From Pseudoalteromonas sp. Z1A8 (GTDB lineage Bacteria > Pseudomonadota > Gammaproteobacteria > Enterobacterales > Alteromonadaceae), in NCBI RefSeq assembly GCF_011378855.1, contig NZ_WTLB01000008.1, positions 44,184 through 108,183 on the forward strand: a stretch of 64,000 nucleotides of DNA, written 5' to 3'. Under the pieces are notes generated by a model. It was not told the DNA's origin. It did not search any database and saw nothing but the letters and a program-made list of their open reading frames with translations. Shown piece by piece: positions 9,115 to 17,971 of this stretch; the first letter of the stretch is position 1, and each line of letters opens with the position of its first letter. Position numbers and translations under genes: made by a program.

Positions 9115-12100
9115 ATGGCAGACAGTATATTGAATTTTTTACCTCTCAAGCATTATTATCGTTCATTATTTATTGCGCTGTTAGTACCATTGATTGTCGC
9201 TTTTTTACTGTGTTTACACTTCTATAATATAAAGCTTGAACGTGCAGTTGAAAAACGCAAAGCCGATTTTACGAATGTTTCAGCACAGGTTACTCACGGG
9301 ATGGAAGCGGTGAGTAATTTACTTACCACAATGTTTAGCTTGTACGAGCAAACAACTTATCCAAAAATAAACCAAAGCTTGCTCGAAGGTATAAATCAAT
9401 ACGATGGTTACTATTATCGTCACTTTAGTGAGCAAGGTACTGAAATTGTAGGTAAGGGGAAGTTTGCGTTATCTGCTAAGGCATTAATGCAGTGGCAAAA
9501 GGCGATTACATTAGGGCCTTCGTTTGATACAACGCTTGCGTTAATGCAGTCGTTATCTGGTGTAGCATATGTTGATGATAATGGTTTTGCTTATGTAAGT
9601 AGGCACAATAAAAGCCAAAGTTTAATGCTTACTGAAATTCTAAATGGAAAATTTAAACCAAAATTTGCACAAAACAAACTTACTTCAAGTCCTATTGTTA
9701 AAGTTAATGACAAATCATATTTTGCTATTGGTCGACAACGGAGCACTGGCTCAGCTGATTACATTATTTTAATTTATGACGTACAAGCAATTTCGGCATG
9801 GTTAAAAAAGATTTCACCGAGTAGTGGTGAATACGTTTTTATGAACCAATCACATCAAATTATCGCCAGCTCTAAACAGTTAATAGAGCAAGCGACTGCG
9901 TTAAAGAATTATTGGCCAGACTTGGCCGAGCATCAGAGTAAAAAAAATGTGTTAACTAGTGATAGTAATTACTTTATGCAGCCTATGGGTGAGTTACCCA
10001 TTCATGCAGCATTTTACGAGCACAAACCTCAATTAATAAGCTCAATTAAGTATGAAATATTATTAGAGTTTACTTTTTTAACGTTATTTTTAAGCATTAT
10101 GTTTGGCGTGTTTTTTTGGTTAAGTCAGCGCATTTTTATAAAACCAATGACTCACTTGATGTCCTATCTTGAGAGTAACGGTACACAACCCCAAGAGCAG
10201 CTAAACTACAAAGTACCGTTGAGCTGGCAGCCTTGGTTTTCTAAAGTTAAACGCGTATTTAATAAAAACAAAGAATTGGTTGATTCGTTACAAAGTGCGA
10301 ATAAGGCGCTGGATGACCAAGTTCAGTTGCAATCAGAAAAACTAAGCCGTAGTTACGAAGCCAAAGAGCGCCACTTGGCTTTGCTCAACACGATGCTAAA
10401 CAGTGTGCCTGATCTTATTTATTTTAAAAATATTGATGGATCATTTTTAGGATGCAATAAAGCATTTGAGGCATACATTGGCAAAGATCAAACTGCGTTA
10501 GTCGGTAAATATGTGGATGATTTAGGCGACAACGATCAGCAAATAAATACGCTTGAAAAACAAGTATTACAAAATAGAAATAGTGTTGAACAGCGAATAG
10601 AAACCGATACGAAATCGTATCAGCTTACTATTGCCCCTTTTTATAATGAGCACCAACACCTATTGGGAACTATGGGGATTGGCCGCGATATTACCGAGCA
10701 ACAGCAAACATTACTGGCTTTAAAAGCGTCAGAATCTAAATTTAGGAGTGCGATTGAATTTGCGGCTAACTGCGTGGTTTTACTCTCGCTTGAGCACACA
10801 ATATTACAAGTAAATAAAGCAGCAAGAAAGCAGTTTTCTGAACATCCAGTACTGGTTGGGGAGCAGTTAAAAGCACTATTTGATGATTCTCAATGGCAGC
10901 AAATAAAAAGTACTTTAGCGCAATTGCTAGATGATAAAAAACGCGTGTACCACTTAACTTTATCGCAAGGGCGGCTAGCAAGCTGGTTGCAACTGAGTGT
11001 ATCGCTTGTATGGGATGAAAACCGCGATCCAGCCTATTATGTTATTCACATTCAGGATGTGAGTGCGCTAACTAAATCAAAACTAGATGCTGAGCGGGCA
11101 ACTCTAGCTAAAAGCCGCTTTATAGCCAATTTAAGCCATGAAATACGCACCCCGCTTAACGCTGTTTTAGGGTTGCTTGATATGCTAATTGAGCAAGGGT
11201 TAACGCAAAAGCAATTACAGCAAACTGACCAAGCTAAGCATGCTGCACAAAGCTTATTACTAATGCTCAATAGAATGCTTGATTTTGCACGTATAGAAAG
11301 TTCGCAAACTGATTTAAAACAAGCATCTTTTAGTATGGTTGAGTTGGTGGATATCTGCGAAAGTTTAACGGCTCCATTGTGCGAAGGAAAAGGTATTGAA
11401 TTTGTTATTGATATCGACCCATTAATAGCGCCTGATTTGATATGCGACAGTATTCGTTTACAGCAAATATTAGGTAACTTATTAACTAATGCTGTTAAGT
11501 TTACAAAAACAGGTTCCATTACTTTAAAAATGGAACTCATTAAAAGCGATAGTCTAGAGCAACAGCATATTTGCTTTAAAATAATTGATACCGGTATGGG
11601 AATAGATGAAGCCGATCAAAGTCGCTTATTTGACGCATTTACGCAAGGTGATGAATCCTCAACGCGCATACATCAAGGTGTTGGACTCGGTTTAGCGATT
11701 GTTAAACATGCCGTGTCGTTAATGGGGGGCGAAATTGCTTTAAAGAGTAAAAAAGGCCAAGGTTGTGAGTTTTATTTCAACATTAGCTTTTTAGTTGATA
11801 CGGGTAAAAACACGATGTTACCGACTAACACTTTGGCTATTTTATCTGAGCAAAGTAAAGAGCTTAAACAAGTAACAAATGCGTATAAAGAATTTGCTAA
11901 TATTAATTTAGATGAAGTATTAAAATACCCTATTAAACTCTCCAATGTTCAGCAGATAATAATAGATGCTGCTGACCTACCAGCACTGTTAAATATTGAA
12001 GCGATTAATGATTCGTTGTCAGCTAAAGAAACATCGGTGATTATTATTAATCATCAGCACACGCTTAATTTACCAACGAGTGAGCATCTAGCAGCGCATC

Positions 12101-12924
12101 ACGTTAAAGCATCTGCACTAGGGCAAAGATTATTTAGTTTGAATTCTCAGCAGAAGCTTCAGGTTAATACAAATGCCGTAATACATAACATAACTGAAAT
12201 TAAAGCTGATATATCGGGTCTACTTGTATTAGCAATTGATGATAATCAGCTTAATTTAGAAATAATTAGTAGTGTATTACGCCAAGCAAATGTAAGTGTT
12301 GTTACGGCTTTAAGCGCATCGATTGGCATGGAATTACTACACGTTTTAAAGCCAGATTTAATATTGATGGATGTGCAAATGCCGCAAATAGATGGCTGCC
12401 AAGCAACGGCTTTAATTCGTCAACAGTTTGACGCAAAACAACTGCCTATTTTTGCATTAACGGCCCATTGTGAACCTGCGGATATTGAGCGTTCTTTAAA
12501 GTGCGGTATGAATAAGCACTTAACTAAACCGGTTGTTGCTAAGGTGCTTATTGACGCAATTGCCGATTTAAACTTAGTTAAACCAAGCTTTTTCGAAAAA
12601 TCATTCGCTTTAACTCAATTTAGTATGGATGAAAAACTGCTCAATACTATGATTGATAAGTTTGCTAGCTTGTGTGAAACACAATTATCTCAAATTGAAG
12701 AAACAACCAATAAAGATGATTTGGTACGCTTAGTGCATAGTATAAAAGGTGTTGCAGGTAATTTAGGTTTTAGACGACTATCACACTGTGCTTTATTATG
12801 TGAAAGAGAGATTAAAACAACTAACAAGCCTATTGAAATAACACTCAAAGAGCTTATCATACAGCTAGAACAGGTAATTGTTTTTATTAAAGGGTTAGGG
12901 GTTAGGGATGTCGAAAAGAGCTAA
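9115..12924 (+). CDS. Hybrid sensor histidine kinase with PAS, receiver and Hpt domains
   Basis: A 1269-residue membrane phosphorelay kinase. A first membrane helix lies at about residues 17-37 and a second at 315-343, enclosing a periplasmic sensor of about 280 residues. Cytoplasmic order: two PAS-like domains (about 415-535 and 545-660), HisKA with SHEIRTPLNAVLG and phospho-acceptor His675, HATPase_c with LTNAVKF, DTGMGI and GLGLAI, an unassigned stretch at about 905-1035, a receiver with phospho-acceptor Asp1086 (LILMDVQMP), and a C-terminal Hpt domain with His1208 (VHSIKG). This is the BarA/EvgS-like tripartite layout. The gene overlaps the REC-GGDEF gene by 17 nt, making that protein the obvious phosphate receiver. 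The signal is unknown. The start has no good ribosome site and lies against an inverted repeat. Confidence 0.9.
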   Translation: MADSILNFLPLKHYYRSLFIALLVPLIVAFLLCLHFYNIKLERAVEKRKADFTNVSAQVTHGMEAVSNLLTTMFSLYEQTTYPKINQSLLEGINQYDGYYYRHFSEQGTEIVGKGKFALSAKALMQWQKAITLGPSFDTTLALMQSLSGVAYVDDNGFAYVSRHNKSQSLMLTEILNGKFKPKFAQNKLTSSPIVKVNDKSYFAIGRQRSTGSADYIILIYDVQAISAWLKKISPSSGEYVFMNQSHQIIASSKQLIEQATALKNYWPDLAEHQSKKNVLTSDSNYFMQPMGELPIHAAFYEHKPQLISSIKYEILLEFTFLTLFLSIMFGVFFWLSQRIFIKPMTHLMSYLESNGTQPQEQLNYKVPLSWQPWFSKVKRVFNKNKELVDSLQSANKALDDQVQLQSEKLSRSYEAKERHLALLNTMLNSVPDLIYFKNIDGSFLGCNKAFEAYIGKDQTALVGKYVDDLGDNDQQINTLEKQVLQNRNSVEQRIETDTKSYQLTIAPFYNEHQHLLGTMGIGRDITEQQQTLLALKASESKFRSAIEFAANCVVLLSLEHTILQVNKAARKQFSEHPVLVGEQLKALFDDSQWQQIKSTLAQLLDDKKRVYHLTLSQGRLASWLQLSVSLVWDENRDPAYYVIHIQDVSALTKSKLDAERATLAKSRFIANLSHEIRTPLNAVLGLLDMLIEQGLTQKQLQQTDQAKHAAQSLLLMLNRMLDFARIESSQTDLKQASFSMVELVDICESLTAPLCEGKGIEFVIDIDPLIAPDLICDSIRLQQILGNLLTNAVKFTKTGSITLKMELIKSDSLEQQHICFKIIDTGMGIDEADQSRLFDAFTQGDESSTRIHQGVGLGLAIVKHAVSLMGGEIALKSKKGQGCEFYFNISFLVDTGKNTMLPTNTLAILSEQSKELKQVTNAYKEFANINLDEVLKYPIKLSNVQQIIIDAADLPALLNIEAINDSLSAKETSVIIINHQHTLNLPTSEHLAAHHVKASALGQRLFSLNSQQKLQVNTNAVIHNITEIKADISGLLVLAIDDNQLNLEIISSVLRQANVSVVTALSASIGMELLHVLKPDLILMDVQMPQIDGCQATALIRQQFDAKQLPIFALTAHCEPADIERSLKCGMNKHLTKPVVAKVLIDAIADLNLVKPSFFEKSFALTQFSMDEKLLNTMIDKFASLCETQLSQIEETTNKDDLVRLVHSIKGVAGNLGFRRLSHCALLCEREIKTTNKPIEITLKELIIQLEQVIVFIKGLGVRDVEKS

Positions 12925-13807
12925 AGTACTTATTGTAGATGATGATCCAATCAACAGATTAGTACTTGAAAAAACACTTAAAGGAGAGCATGACGTGTTC
13001 TTGGTTGAAAGTGGTGAAAAAGCACTTACCTTTGTAAAAACAGCGCAAGTTGATTTAATAATCCTTGATGTGATTATGCCCGGAATTGACGGCTATCAAG
13101 TACTTGTAGAACTTAAAGAAAACCCGATAACTCAGTCTATTCCTATCATATTTATATCAGCCAATAGCAGCCATGACGATGAAGCAAAGGGTTTAGAGCT
13201 CGGTGCAATGGACTATATAACTAAGCCATTTAGTCCTTCTATCGTTCGCGTTAGGGTACGTAACCAATTACTTATAAAACAAAAAAATGATTTGCTAGAA
13301 ATGCTAGCTTCAATAGATGGCTTAACCGAAATTCCAAATAGACGCTATCTCGATGAGAATTTATCTCGAGAATGGCGCCGCAGTAAACGCAATGGCACAC
13401 CGCTATCGGTTTTACTTATGGATATAGACCATTTTAAACGTTACAACGATTGCTACGGACACCGTGCAGGTGATGAATGTTTAAAGGATGTTGCGCAAGC
13501 ACTCGCAGCACAATGTGAACGAGGTAGTGACTTTATTGCTCGTTATGGCGGCGAAGAATTTGCAGCTGTGCTACCTGGAATGGATAAACATGAAGCTATG
13601 GAGTTTGCTAACAAATTACGTAATGCTGTAAACGCTTTGAACATAGAGCATAAAGCCTCATTAAATGCGGACCACATCACTATAAGTATAGGTATTGCTA
13701 CAACTCAAATGGGCAGAGTGTATGCTGAACAAGCATTACTAGAAGAGGCCGATTTAGGCTTATATGCCGCTAAAGATGCAGGGCGAGATAGAATAGTCGC
13801 ACGCTAA
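12908..13807 (+). CDS. Response-regulator diguanylate cyclase (REC-GGDEF)
   Basis: Makes cyclic di-GMP from two GTP, presumably when its receiver is phosphorylated. The 299-residue protein has a receiver (about residues 5-120, KVLIVDDDP at the start, LIILDVIMP with the phospho-acceptor Asp, and the KPF lysine) and a GGDEF domain (about 135-299). The cyclase site is YGGEEFAAV, preceded by the inhibitory-site RxxD as RGSD, and the metal-binding stretch LLMDIDHFKRYND is intact, so it should be active and product-inhibited. It overlaps the upstream hybrid kinase by 17 nt, which implies translational coupling and a dedicated phosphorelay. The architecture matches PleD/WspR-type regulators with one receiver. 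A perfect hairpin follows immediately. Confidence 0.93.
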   Translation: MSKRAKVLIVDDDPINRLVLEKTLKGEHDVFLVESGEKALTFVKTAQVDLIILDVIMPGIDGYQVLVELKENPITQSIPIIFISANSSHDDEAKGLELGAMDYITKPFSPSIVRVRVRNQLLIKQKNDLLEMLASIDGLTEIPNRRYLDENLSREWRRSKRNGTPLSVLLMDIDHFKRYNDCYGHRAGDECLKDVAQALAAQCERGSDFIARYGGEEFAAVLPGMDKHEAMEFANKLRNAVNALNIEHKASLNADHITISIGIATTQMGRVYAEQALLEEADLGLYAAKDAGRDRIVAR

Positions 13808-13816
13808 AAACTTAAT

Positions 13817-13854
13817 ATACAAAAACGCCAATATTTATATTGGCGTTTTTGTAT
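13817..13854. terminator. Bidirectional intrinsic terminator
   Basis: A perfect 18-bp inverted repeat with a 2-nt centre; each arm contains ACAAAAACGCCAATAT or its complement. It lies between the convergent cyclase and DUF3192 genes, with T-runs on both strands. Confidence 0.88.
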
Positions 13855-13871
13855 CAACTACTTTTTGTCGG

Positions 13872-14252
13872 TTATTGCGTGATCATACCTAAAGCGGTGT
13901 CACCAATGCCCACTAACTTATCATTTTTAAATACAAGTGGCGTACATTCATCTTTCGTTGTTTTAGAATCTGAATGTTTGCTATGAGTTACATAAAAAAG
14001 TACTTGGTATACATCGTCATCTTTTTTTAATAGCTCTGTGAAATTAGGCGTTTTTAATTGCGTTAAAACAGATTGATAGCTGCTATCCATTTTTAGCTCT
14101 GATATAGCCTCACGATTATTTTTATGTTGTGCTTGCCAACTTGATGAGTTTTTCCCTGCCCAATGAGTCTCAGCTTCACCATCAGATACGGCAATAACAC
14201 AGCCTGTTAAAAATGGAGCGATTAAAGCGGCTGCTAAAAGTGATTTTTTCAT
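13872..14252 (-). CDS. Small outer-membrane-type lipoprotein, DUF3192
   Basis: A 126-residue lipoprotein of unknown function. The signal peptide ends in the lipobox LTGC (Cys18), and the next residue is Val, not Asp, so outer-membrane sorting is likely. The mature part contains NREAISELKMDSSYQSVL and the C-terminal block SDSKTTKDECTPLVFKN, which I recognise as DUF3192. AAGG lies about nine bases before the ATG. It is monocistronic: a shared terminator sits at its 3' side and an unexplained 185-base spacer upstream. Confidence 0.8.
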   Translation of the reverse strand: MKKSLLAAALIAPFLTGCVIAVSDGEAETHWAGKNSSSWQAQHKNNREAISELKMDSSYQSVLTQLKTPNFTELLKKDDDVYQVLFYVTHSKHSDSKTTKDECTPLVFKNDKLVGIGDTALGMITQ

Positions 14253-14316
14253 TTTTATTTACCTTAATAAGATTTTTAATTGGTTATTAGCTGTATTAAA
14301 GCAAAGAGTAGACCAT

Positions 14317-14409
14317 ATTCATAAGTTGTTATGAATCAGTTTGTTAAGTGGAGCAAGCTGTTTTTATCTAATAAAATATTAAATATATTAGTAAAAACAG
14401 CCATTTTTT
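14317..14409 (+). ncRNA. Possible small RNA or orphan terminator
   Basis: Two hairpins follow each other on the + strand between two minus-strand genes. The first is ATTCATAA/TTATGAAT (14317-14324 and 14329-14336, GTTG loop). The second pairs GCTGTTTTTA-TCTAATA (14357-14373) with TATTAG-TAAAAACAGC (14386-14401), with a one-base bulge, and is followed by ATTTTTT at 14403-14409. That is a terminator reading rightward, yet the nearest + gene upstream already has its own terminator at 13817-13854. An sRNA ending here would explain it; a weak TATTAA at 14294-14299 is the only promoter hint. Confidence 0.35.
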
Positions 14410-14437
14410 AGCTTATTTGATTACTGCAATAAAATCA

Positions 14438-15382
14438 CTACACCAAACGGTTACGTGATTCGGCTTTAGTAAATGCCGCAATGTTTAAACTTACTTCATT
14501 AATTAAACGCACAATAGATTCTGTACTTGCCCATGCTATATGCGGAGTAAGTAATAAGTTATTGCCTTTGTAATTAGCTAGCGGATTGGAAAGCTCTGCA
14601 GGTTCTTTAGTTAGTACGTCAACACCAGCTCCTGCAATTAAGTTTTGCTCAAGCGCTGTTACTAAGTCGGCTTCGTTAATAATACCACCACGTGCAGTGT
14701 TAATAATTATAGCGTTTGGCTTCATCATTTTAAGTTCATTAAGCGCAATTAAATCACGTGTTTCATCTGTTAGCGGGCAGTGTACACTGATTATGTCGGC
14801 TGTTTTAATAACGTCTTCAAAAGGCGTACGACCATCGCGACAAACAACCCCTTTACGCTCTGCAACAATAACATTAGCGCCAAATGCCTCAGCCACTTTA
14901 GCAACGCCTTTACCTAGCGTACCACCGCCTATAATGGCAAATGTTTTACCTTGTAAATCATTAAAGCTGTAATCAAGAATGCAAAACATTTCGCTTTTTT
15001 GCCACGCGCCTTGCTGGCAATCTGCCTGATAGCGATGTGTGTTACCCAGTAAGTTAGTAATTAAAGAAAACGTATGTTGAACAACAGAAGGTGTTGAATA
15101 GCCTGCTACATTAGTTACGGCAATACCAAATTCTTTAGCGGCTTCTAAATCAACATTATTAGTACCAGTTGCACTTACGCAAATTAATTTAAGCTGTGAA
15201 AGTTTGCTAATTGTGTCGCGATTTAAAACTGCTTTATTAGTGATTAATACATCTGCGCCTTGGCAGTGTTCAATAACTTGCTCTGGGCTAGTAAGTTCAT
15301 AAGTCGTTAATTTACCAAGCTGTTCAATACAAGTAAGAGACGTTTTAGCTAACGTAGCGTTATCGAGAATAGTAATGTTCAT
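14438..15382 (-). CDS. D-2-hydroxyacid dehydrogenase (glycerate/hydroxypyruvate type)
   Basis: Predicted NAD(P)-dependent reduction of a 2-oxoacid to the D-2-hydroxyacid; hydroxypyruvate/glyoxylate is the likeliest substrate by resemblance to HprA-like glycerate dehydrogenases. The 314-residue protein shows the dinucleotide motif IIGGGTLGKGVAKVAEAFGA, the catalytic Arg in NTARGGIINE, the Glu in DVLTKEP and the catalytic His in LTPHIAWAS. I start at the ATG at 15382 (MNITILDN), which has AGGG seven bases upstream, because the longer frame to 15511 adds 43 residues without family similarity. No operon partner is apparent. Substrate remains uncertain. Confidence 0.85.
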   Translation of the reverse strand: MNITILDNATLAKTSLTCIEQLGKLTTYELTSPEQVIEHCQGADVLITNKAVLNRDTISKLSQLKLICVSATGTNNVDLEAAKEFGIAVTNVAGYSTPSVVQHTFSLITNLLGNTHRYQADCQQGAWQKSEMFCILDYSFNDLQGKTFAIIGGGTLGKGVAKVAEAFGANVIVAERKGVVCRDGRTPFEDVIKTADIISVHCPLTDETRDLIALNELKMMKPNAIIINTARGGIINEADLVTALEQNLIAGAGVDVLTKEPAELSNPLANYKGNNLLLTPHIAWASTESIVRLINEVSLNIAAFTKAESRNRLV

Positions 15383-15779
15383 TATGAGCCCTAAAATAAG
15401 TGGATCTAAAAGAGTTAAAATCGTAAAAAGAGGCTTACGATCCAGCAAAAATCTAAAATATGGGCTTAAGGTACTACGAAAGAAAGCCTTTGTTAATGGT
15501 ATTACTACCAAATGATTAGAGGGTCTAGTATTAGTGGTCTGCCCACTAGCTGATTAAGAACATGGTATTTTTATCAACTGATCAGTTTTTTGCACTTTTA
15601 AGCAAGCTCATGGTCATAGAAGCTAATTAAACTCGGCTTTAAATAGATTTTTTAGCGCGTTGCTAAAAATAAAAATCGTTTTTTGGTTATTTCGCATTTT
15701 AGATTGGCTGAGTTATAATCGGATATAGACATAAACGGTGCGCTTTGGCGTGCCGTTTTTTAACATTGTAGATGTAGTA
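15383..15779. other. Divergent intergenic region, about 400 bases
   Basis: The spacer between the dehydrogenase and the acyltransferase contains no supported gene. Its left part (15383-15511) is open in the dehydrogenase frame but lacks family similarity. Its right part carries the promoter described at 15691-15719. No repeats were found. Confidence 0.5.
15691..15719 (+). promoter_or_regulatory. Candidate sigma-70 promoter for the PlsC-like gene
   Basis: TTCGCA at 15691-15696 and a perfect TATAAT at 15714-15719 are separated by 17 bases. The start codon at 15780 lies 61 bases downstream. Confidence 0.6.
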
Positions 15780-16913
15780 ATGAGTGAATTAGAAGATAAA
15801 TACGCAGATATACGCCCATACAACGACGACGAAGTTGCGGCGTCGCTTACTCGTTTAATTAACGATAATGCGTTTATTGATGTAATAGCAAAGTATAATT
15901 TACCGCGCTTCTTATCGGCAGTGCCTTTTATTGCGCGCCCATTAGTAAGAAGTCAGTTACGTAAAAAGTGGGGCAAAGTAAGCACCGTTGAAGACGTACA
16001 AAACGAAGTGGCGCAATACTTAGATAAATTAGTAAAACGCACCACGTCAAAAGTAACCTTTTCTGGATTAGATCAGTTAGACGCTGATCAGGCCTATTTA
16101 TTTATTTCAAATCACAGAGATATAGTGCTTGATCCTGCATTAGTTAACTGGGGTTTATATCAACATAAAATGAAAACAGTGCGTATTGCTATTGGCGATA
16201 ATTTATTGCAAATACCTTACATTACTGAGCTTATGCGTTTAAACAAAAGCTTTATCGTTAAGCGCTCTGCTAAAGCGCCAAAAGAGATGTTAAAAGCACT
16301 GACTCAGTTATCGTCATACATTTACGATTCTGTAATCGGTGGAAATTCTATTTGGATTGCACAAAAAGAAGGGCGTGCAAAAGACGGTTTTGATCAAACT
16401 GATCCTGCGCTTTTAAAAATGCTGCAGTTGAACGGACGTAAACAAAAGAAAGAGTTTGGCGATTATATTAAAGAGTTGAAAATAGTGCCTGTTTCTATTT
16501 CTTATCAATATGAGCCGTGTGCAATTGCTAAAGCTAAAGAGCTTTACCATAAGCAACATCATGGTGAGTACGTTAAATCGGCTGGTGAAGATATTGCGAG
16601 CATTGTTGAAGGCTTTAGCACTGCTAAAGGGCACGTGCATTTAGCATTTGGGCAACCAATTGAATCTAAATGTGATAGTGCTGAAGAGCTTGCTAAAACA
16701 ATTGATCAGCAAATCGTTGATTCGTTTTATTTGCACCCAGGTAATTATATTGCTGGTGGCTGTAAAAAGGCAGTTATTGATTCTCCAGATACGGCTAAGT
16801 TTGAGCAGCGTCTAGCACTGGTACCAGAAGAGTTGAAACCGTTAGTACTGGCTATGTACGCTAAGCCGTTTCATCGTAAAACAGAGATAAACACAAATAG
16901 CTGCGAGCATTAA
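15780..16913 (+). CDS. PlsC-like glycerophospholipid acyltransferase
   Basis: A 377-residue member of the LPLAT/PlsC superfamily, expected to transfer an acyl chain to a lipid hydroxyl at the membrane. The acyltransferase signature is present as SNHRDIVLDPAL. Here the His and the last Asp are five residues apart, not the four of the classical HX4D motif; I believe this spacing is characteristic of this subfamily. It is much longer than the true PlsC (56344-57057), so a different acceptor is likely. I prefer the ATG at 15780 (MSELEDKYADIRPYND) over an in-frame GTG at 15738; neither has a strong ribosome site. The gene is followed by a good terminator. Confidence 0.75.
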   Translation: MSELEDKYADIRPYNDDEVAASLTRLINDNAFIDVIAKYNLPRFLSAVPFIARPLVRSQLRKKWGKVSTVEDVQNEVAQYLDKLVKRTTSKVTFSGLDQLDADQAYLFISNHRDIVLDPALVNWGLYQHKMKTVRIAIGDNLLQIPYITELMRLNKSFIVKRSAKAPKEMLKALTQLSSYIYDSVIGGNSIWIAQKEGRAKDGFDQTDPALLKMLQLNGRKQKKEFGDYIKELKIVPVSISYQYEPCAIAKAKELYHKQHHGEYVKSAGEDIASIVEGFSTAKGHVHLAFGQPIESKCDSAEELAKTIDQQIVDSFYLHPGNYIAGGCKKAVIDSPDTAKFEQRLALVPEELKPLVLAMYAKPFHRKTEINTNSCEH

Positions 16914-16950
16914 TACTCATCGCTTAATAGCCTTTAGCTTAATAAAAGTA

Positions 16951-16979
16951 AGCAGCAATTAAATTGCTGCTTTTTTTTT
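16951..16979 (+). terminator. Intrinsic terminator
   Basis: AGCAGCAAT (16951-16959) pairs with ATTGCTGCT (16963-16971) and is followed by a run of nine T ending at 16979. It ends the PlsC-like transcript. Confidence 0.9.
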
Positions 16980-17030
16980 GCTCAAAAATGACGCTATACT
17001 AAGTACCTCTAATTAAACGGTGCTAATGCT

Positions 17031-17276
17031 ATGCAACAAATTGAAATATTTGATATTCCAAGCCCTTGCAAAAGTATTTGTTTAGTTAATAACAGAGGAT
17101 ATTGTAAGGGGTGTTATCGCAGTCGTGATGAGCGCTTTACATGGAACTCACTTACTAACGCCCAAAAAAAGAAGGTGCTTAGTTTATGTCAGCAGCGCTA
17201 TAAACGTTACCTACAAAAAAAGCAACAAAGTGCAGTTCCAAGTAAGCAGGCTGATCAGCAAGGGTTCGACTTTTAA
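17031..17276 (+). CDS. DUF1289 small cysteine-rich protein
   Basis: An 81-residue protein with the DUF1289 pattern: SPCKSICLVNNRGYCKGCYRS gives CxxxC...CxxC (split here only by a short loop), followed by a RDERFTWN segment and a basic C-terminus (KRYLQKKQQ). The four cysteines suggest zinc or an iron-sulfur centre; the function is unknown. Its stop codon overlaps the stop codon of the convergent substrate-binding protein inside TTTTAAAA (17271-17278), so no terminator separates them. Confidence 0.8.
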   Translation: MQQIEIFDIPSPCKSICLVNNRGYCKGCYRSRDERFTWNSLTNAQKKKVLSLCQQRYKRYLQKKQQSAVPSKQADQQGFDF

Positions 17277-17971
17277 AAGCTCAACCCATACTTGGCTCTT
17301 AGTGCGTATACGGTACCGTTGTCAGTTAGGTTAATTAATGACATTTTAAGTTTTTCTACTAGGTTTTTATTACGTTTATTTAAATAATGATAAAGCGGAT
17401 ACGTACTCAACACTTCTTTTTCAAAGCAACCTTGGGGTGTAGGGAGATCGTTATTTTGCATTATAAAGTTAATCATTAAAGCCCCTTGTACTTTTTGCTG
17501 AGCTAGTAAATTAAGCTGGGCATTCATACTTTTAACTTTAATAATATTTCCTGCAAATTGTGTACTTGCTAAATAATGCTCTTGGACAGGGTAGCCATCA
17601 ACAATTGCGACACTATCGAGTTGTTCTAAACTGCGAGGTAAACAATTTTTATATAATACTAAGTCAAACTTAAAGAGCTCATAATCGACCCTAATTAAGT
17701 TCTCATAGTTTTCTTCAACACTTATATCTCTTCCCAATTGTCCATCAAGTACGCCATTATTTGCCGCAAGCAAAGCATTTTGACGGCTAAAGTCGATAAT
17801 ATGTATTTTAAAACCTATATCTGCGTATGCTAATTTTAAAAGCTCTAAGGCATAATCAGCTTGGGGTGTACTTTGCGGGCGGTTAAAAGTGAGGTTGTAT
17901 TGATGGCTAAAACAAGGTGCAATAAAAAATAAATTTACCAATAATAACAAGATACTAAAACGTCTGTTCAT
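17273..17971 (-). CDS. Periplasmic substrate-binding protein-like (SBP_bac_3 type)
   Basis: A 232-residue exported protein resembling extracellular solute-binding family 3 proteins that occur without transporter genes in Alteromonadales. A signal peptide covers about residues 1-22 (ending CFSH). Mature features include QADYALELLKLAYADIGF and GVLDGQLGRDISVEENYENLIRV, typical of amino-acid-binding-like folds. I start at the ATG at 17971, which has TTGGAA seven bases upstream, and reject an in-frame TTG at 17983. No permease or ATPase gene is nearby, so it may be a sensor accessory or orphan. The ligand is unknown. Confidence 0.65.
   Translation of the reverse strand: MNRRFSILLLLVNLFFIAPCFSHQYNLTFNRPQSTPQADYALELLKLAYADIGFKIHIIDFSRQNALLAANNGVLDGQLGRDISVEENYENLIRVDYELFKFDLVLYKNCLPRSLEQLDSVAIVDGYPVQEHYLASTQFAGNIIKVKSMNAQLNLLAQQKVQGALMINFIMQNNDLPTPQGCFEKEVLSTYPLYHYLNKRNKNLVEKLKMSLINLTDNGTVYALRAKYGLSF

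Noticed and set aside
11052..11540. 162-residue minus-strand frame inside the hybrid kinase
   Set aside because: It lies fully opposite conserved HisKA/ATPase motifs, so it is a codon-bias shadow.
12925..13000. Frameshift between the histidine kinase and the receiver-cyclase (one split gene)
   Set aside because: Both proteins are complete, each with its own domain set; the 17-nt overlap has a good start codon with a purine-rich ribosome site.
14586..14972. 128-residue plus-strand frame inside the 2-hydroxyacid dehydrogenase
   Set aside because: It is the reverse of the conserved NAD-binding and catalytic regions; low-complexity Ser/Ala/Pro composition.
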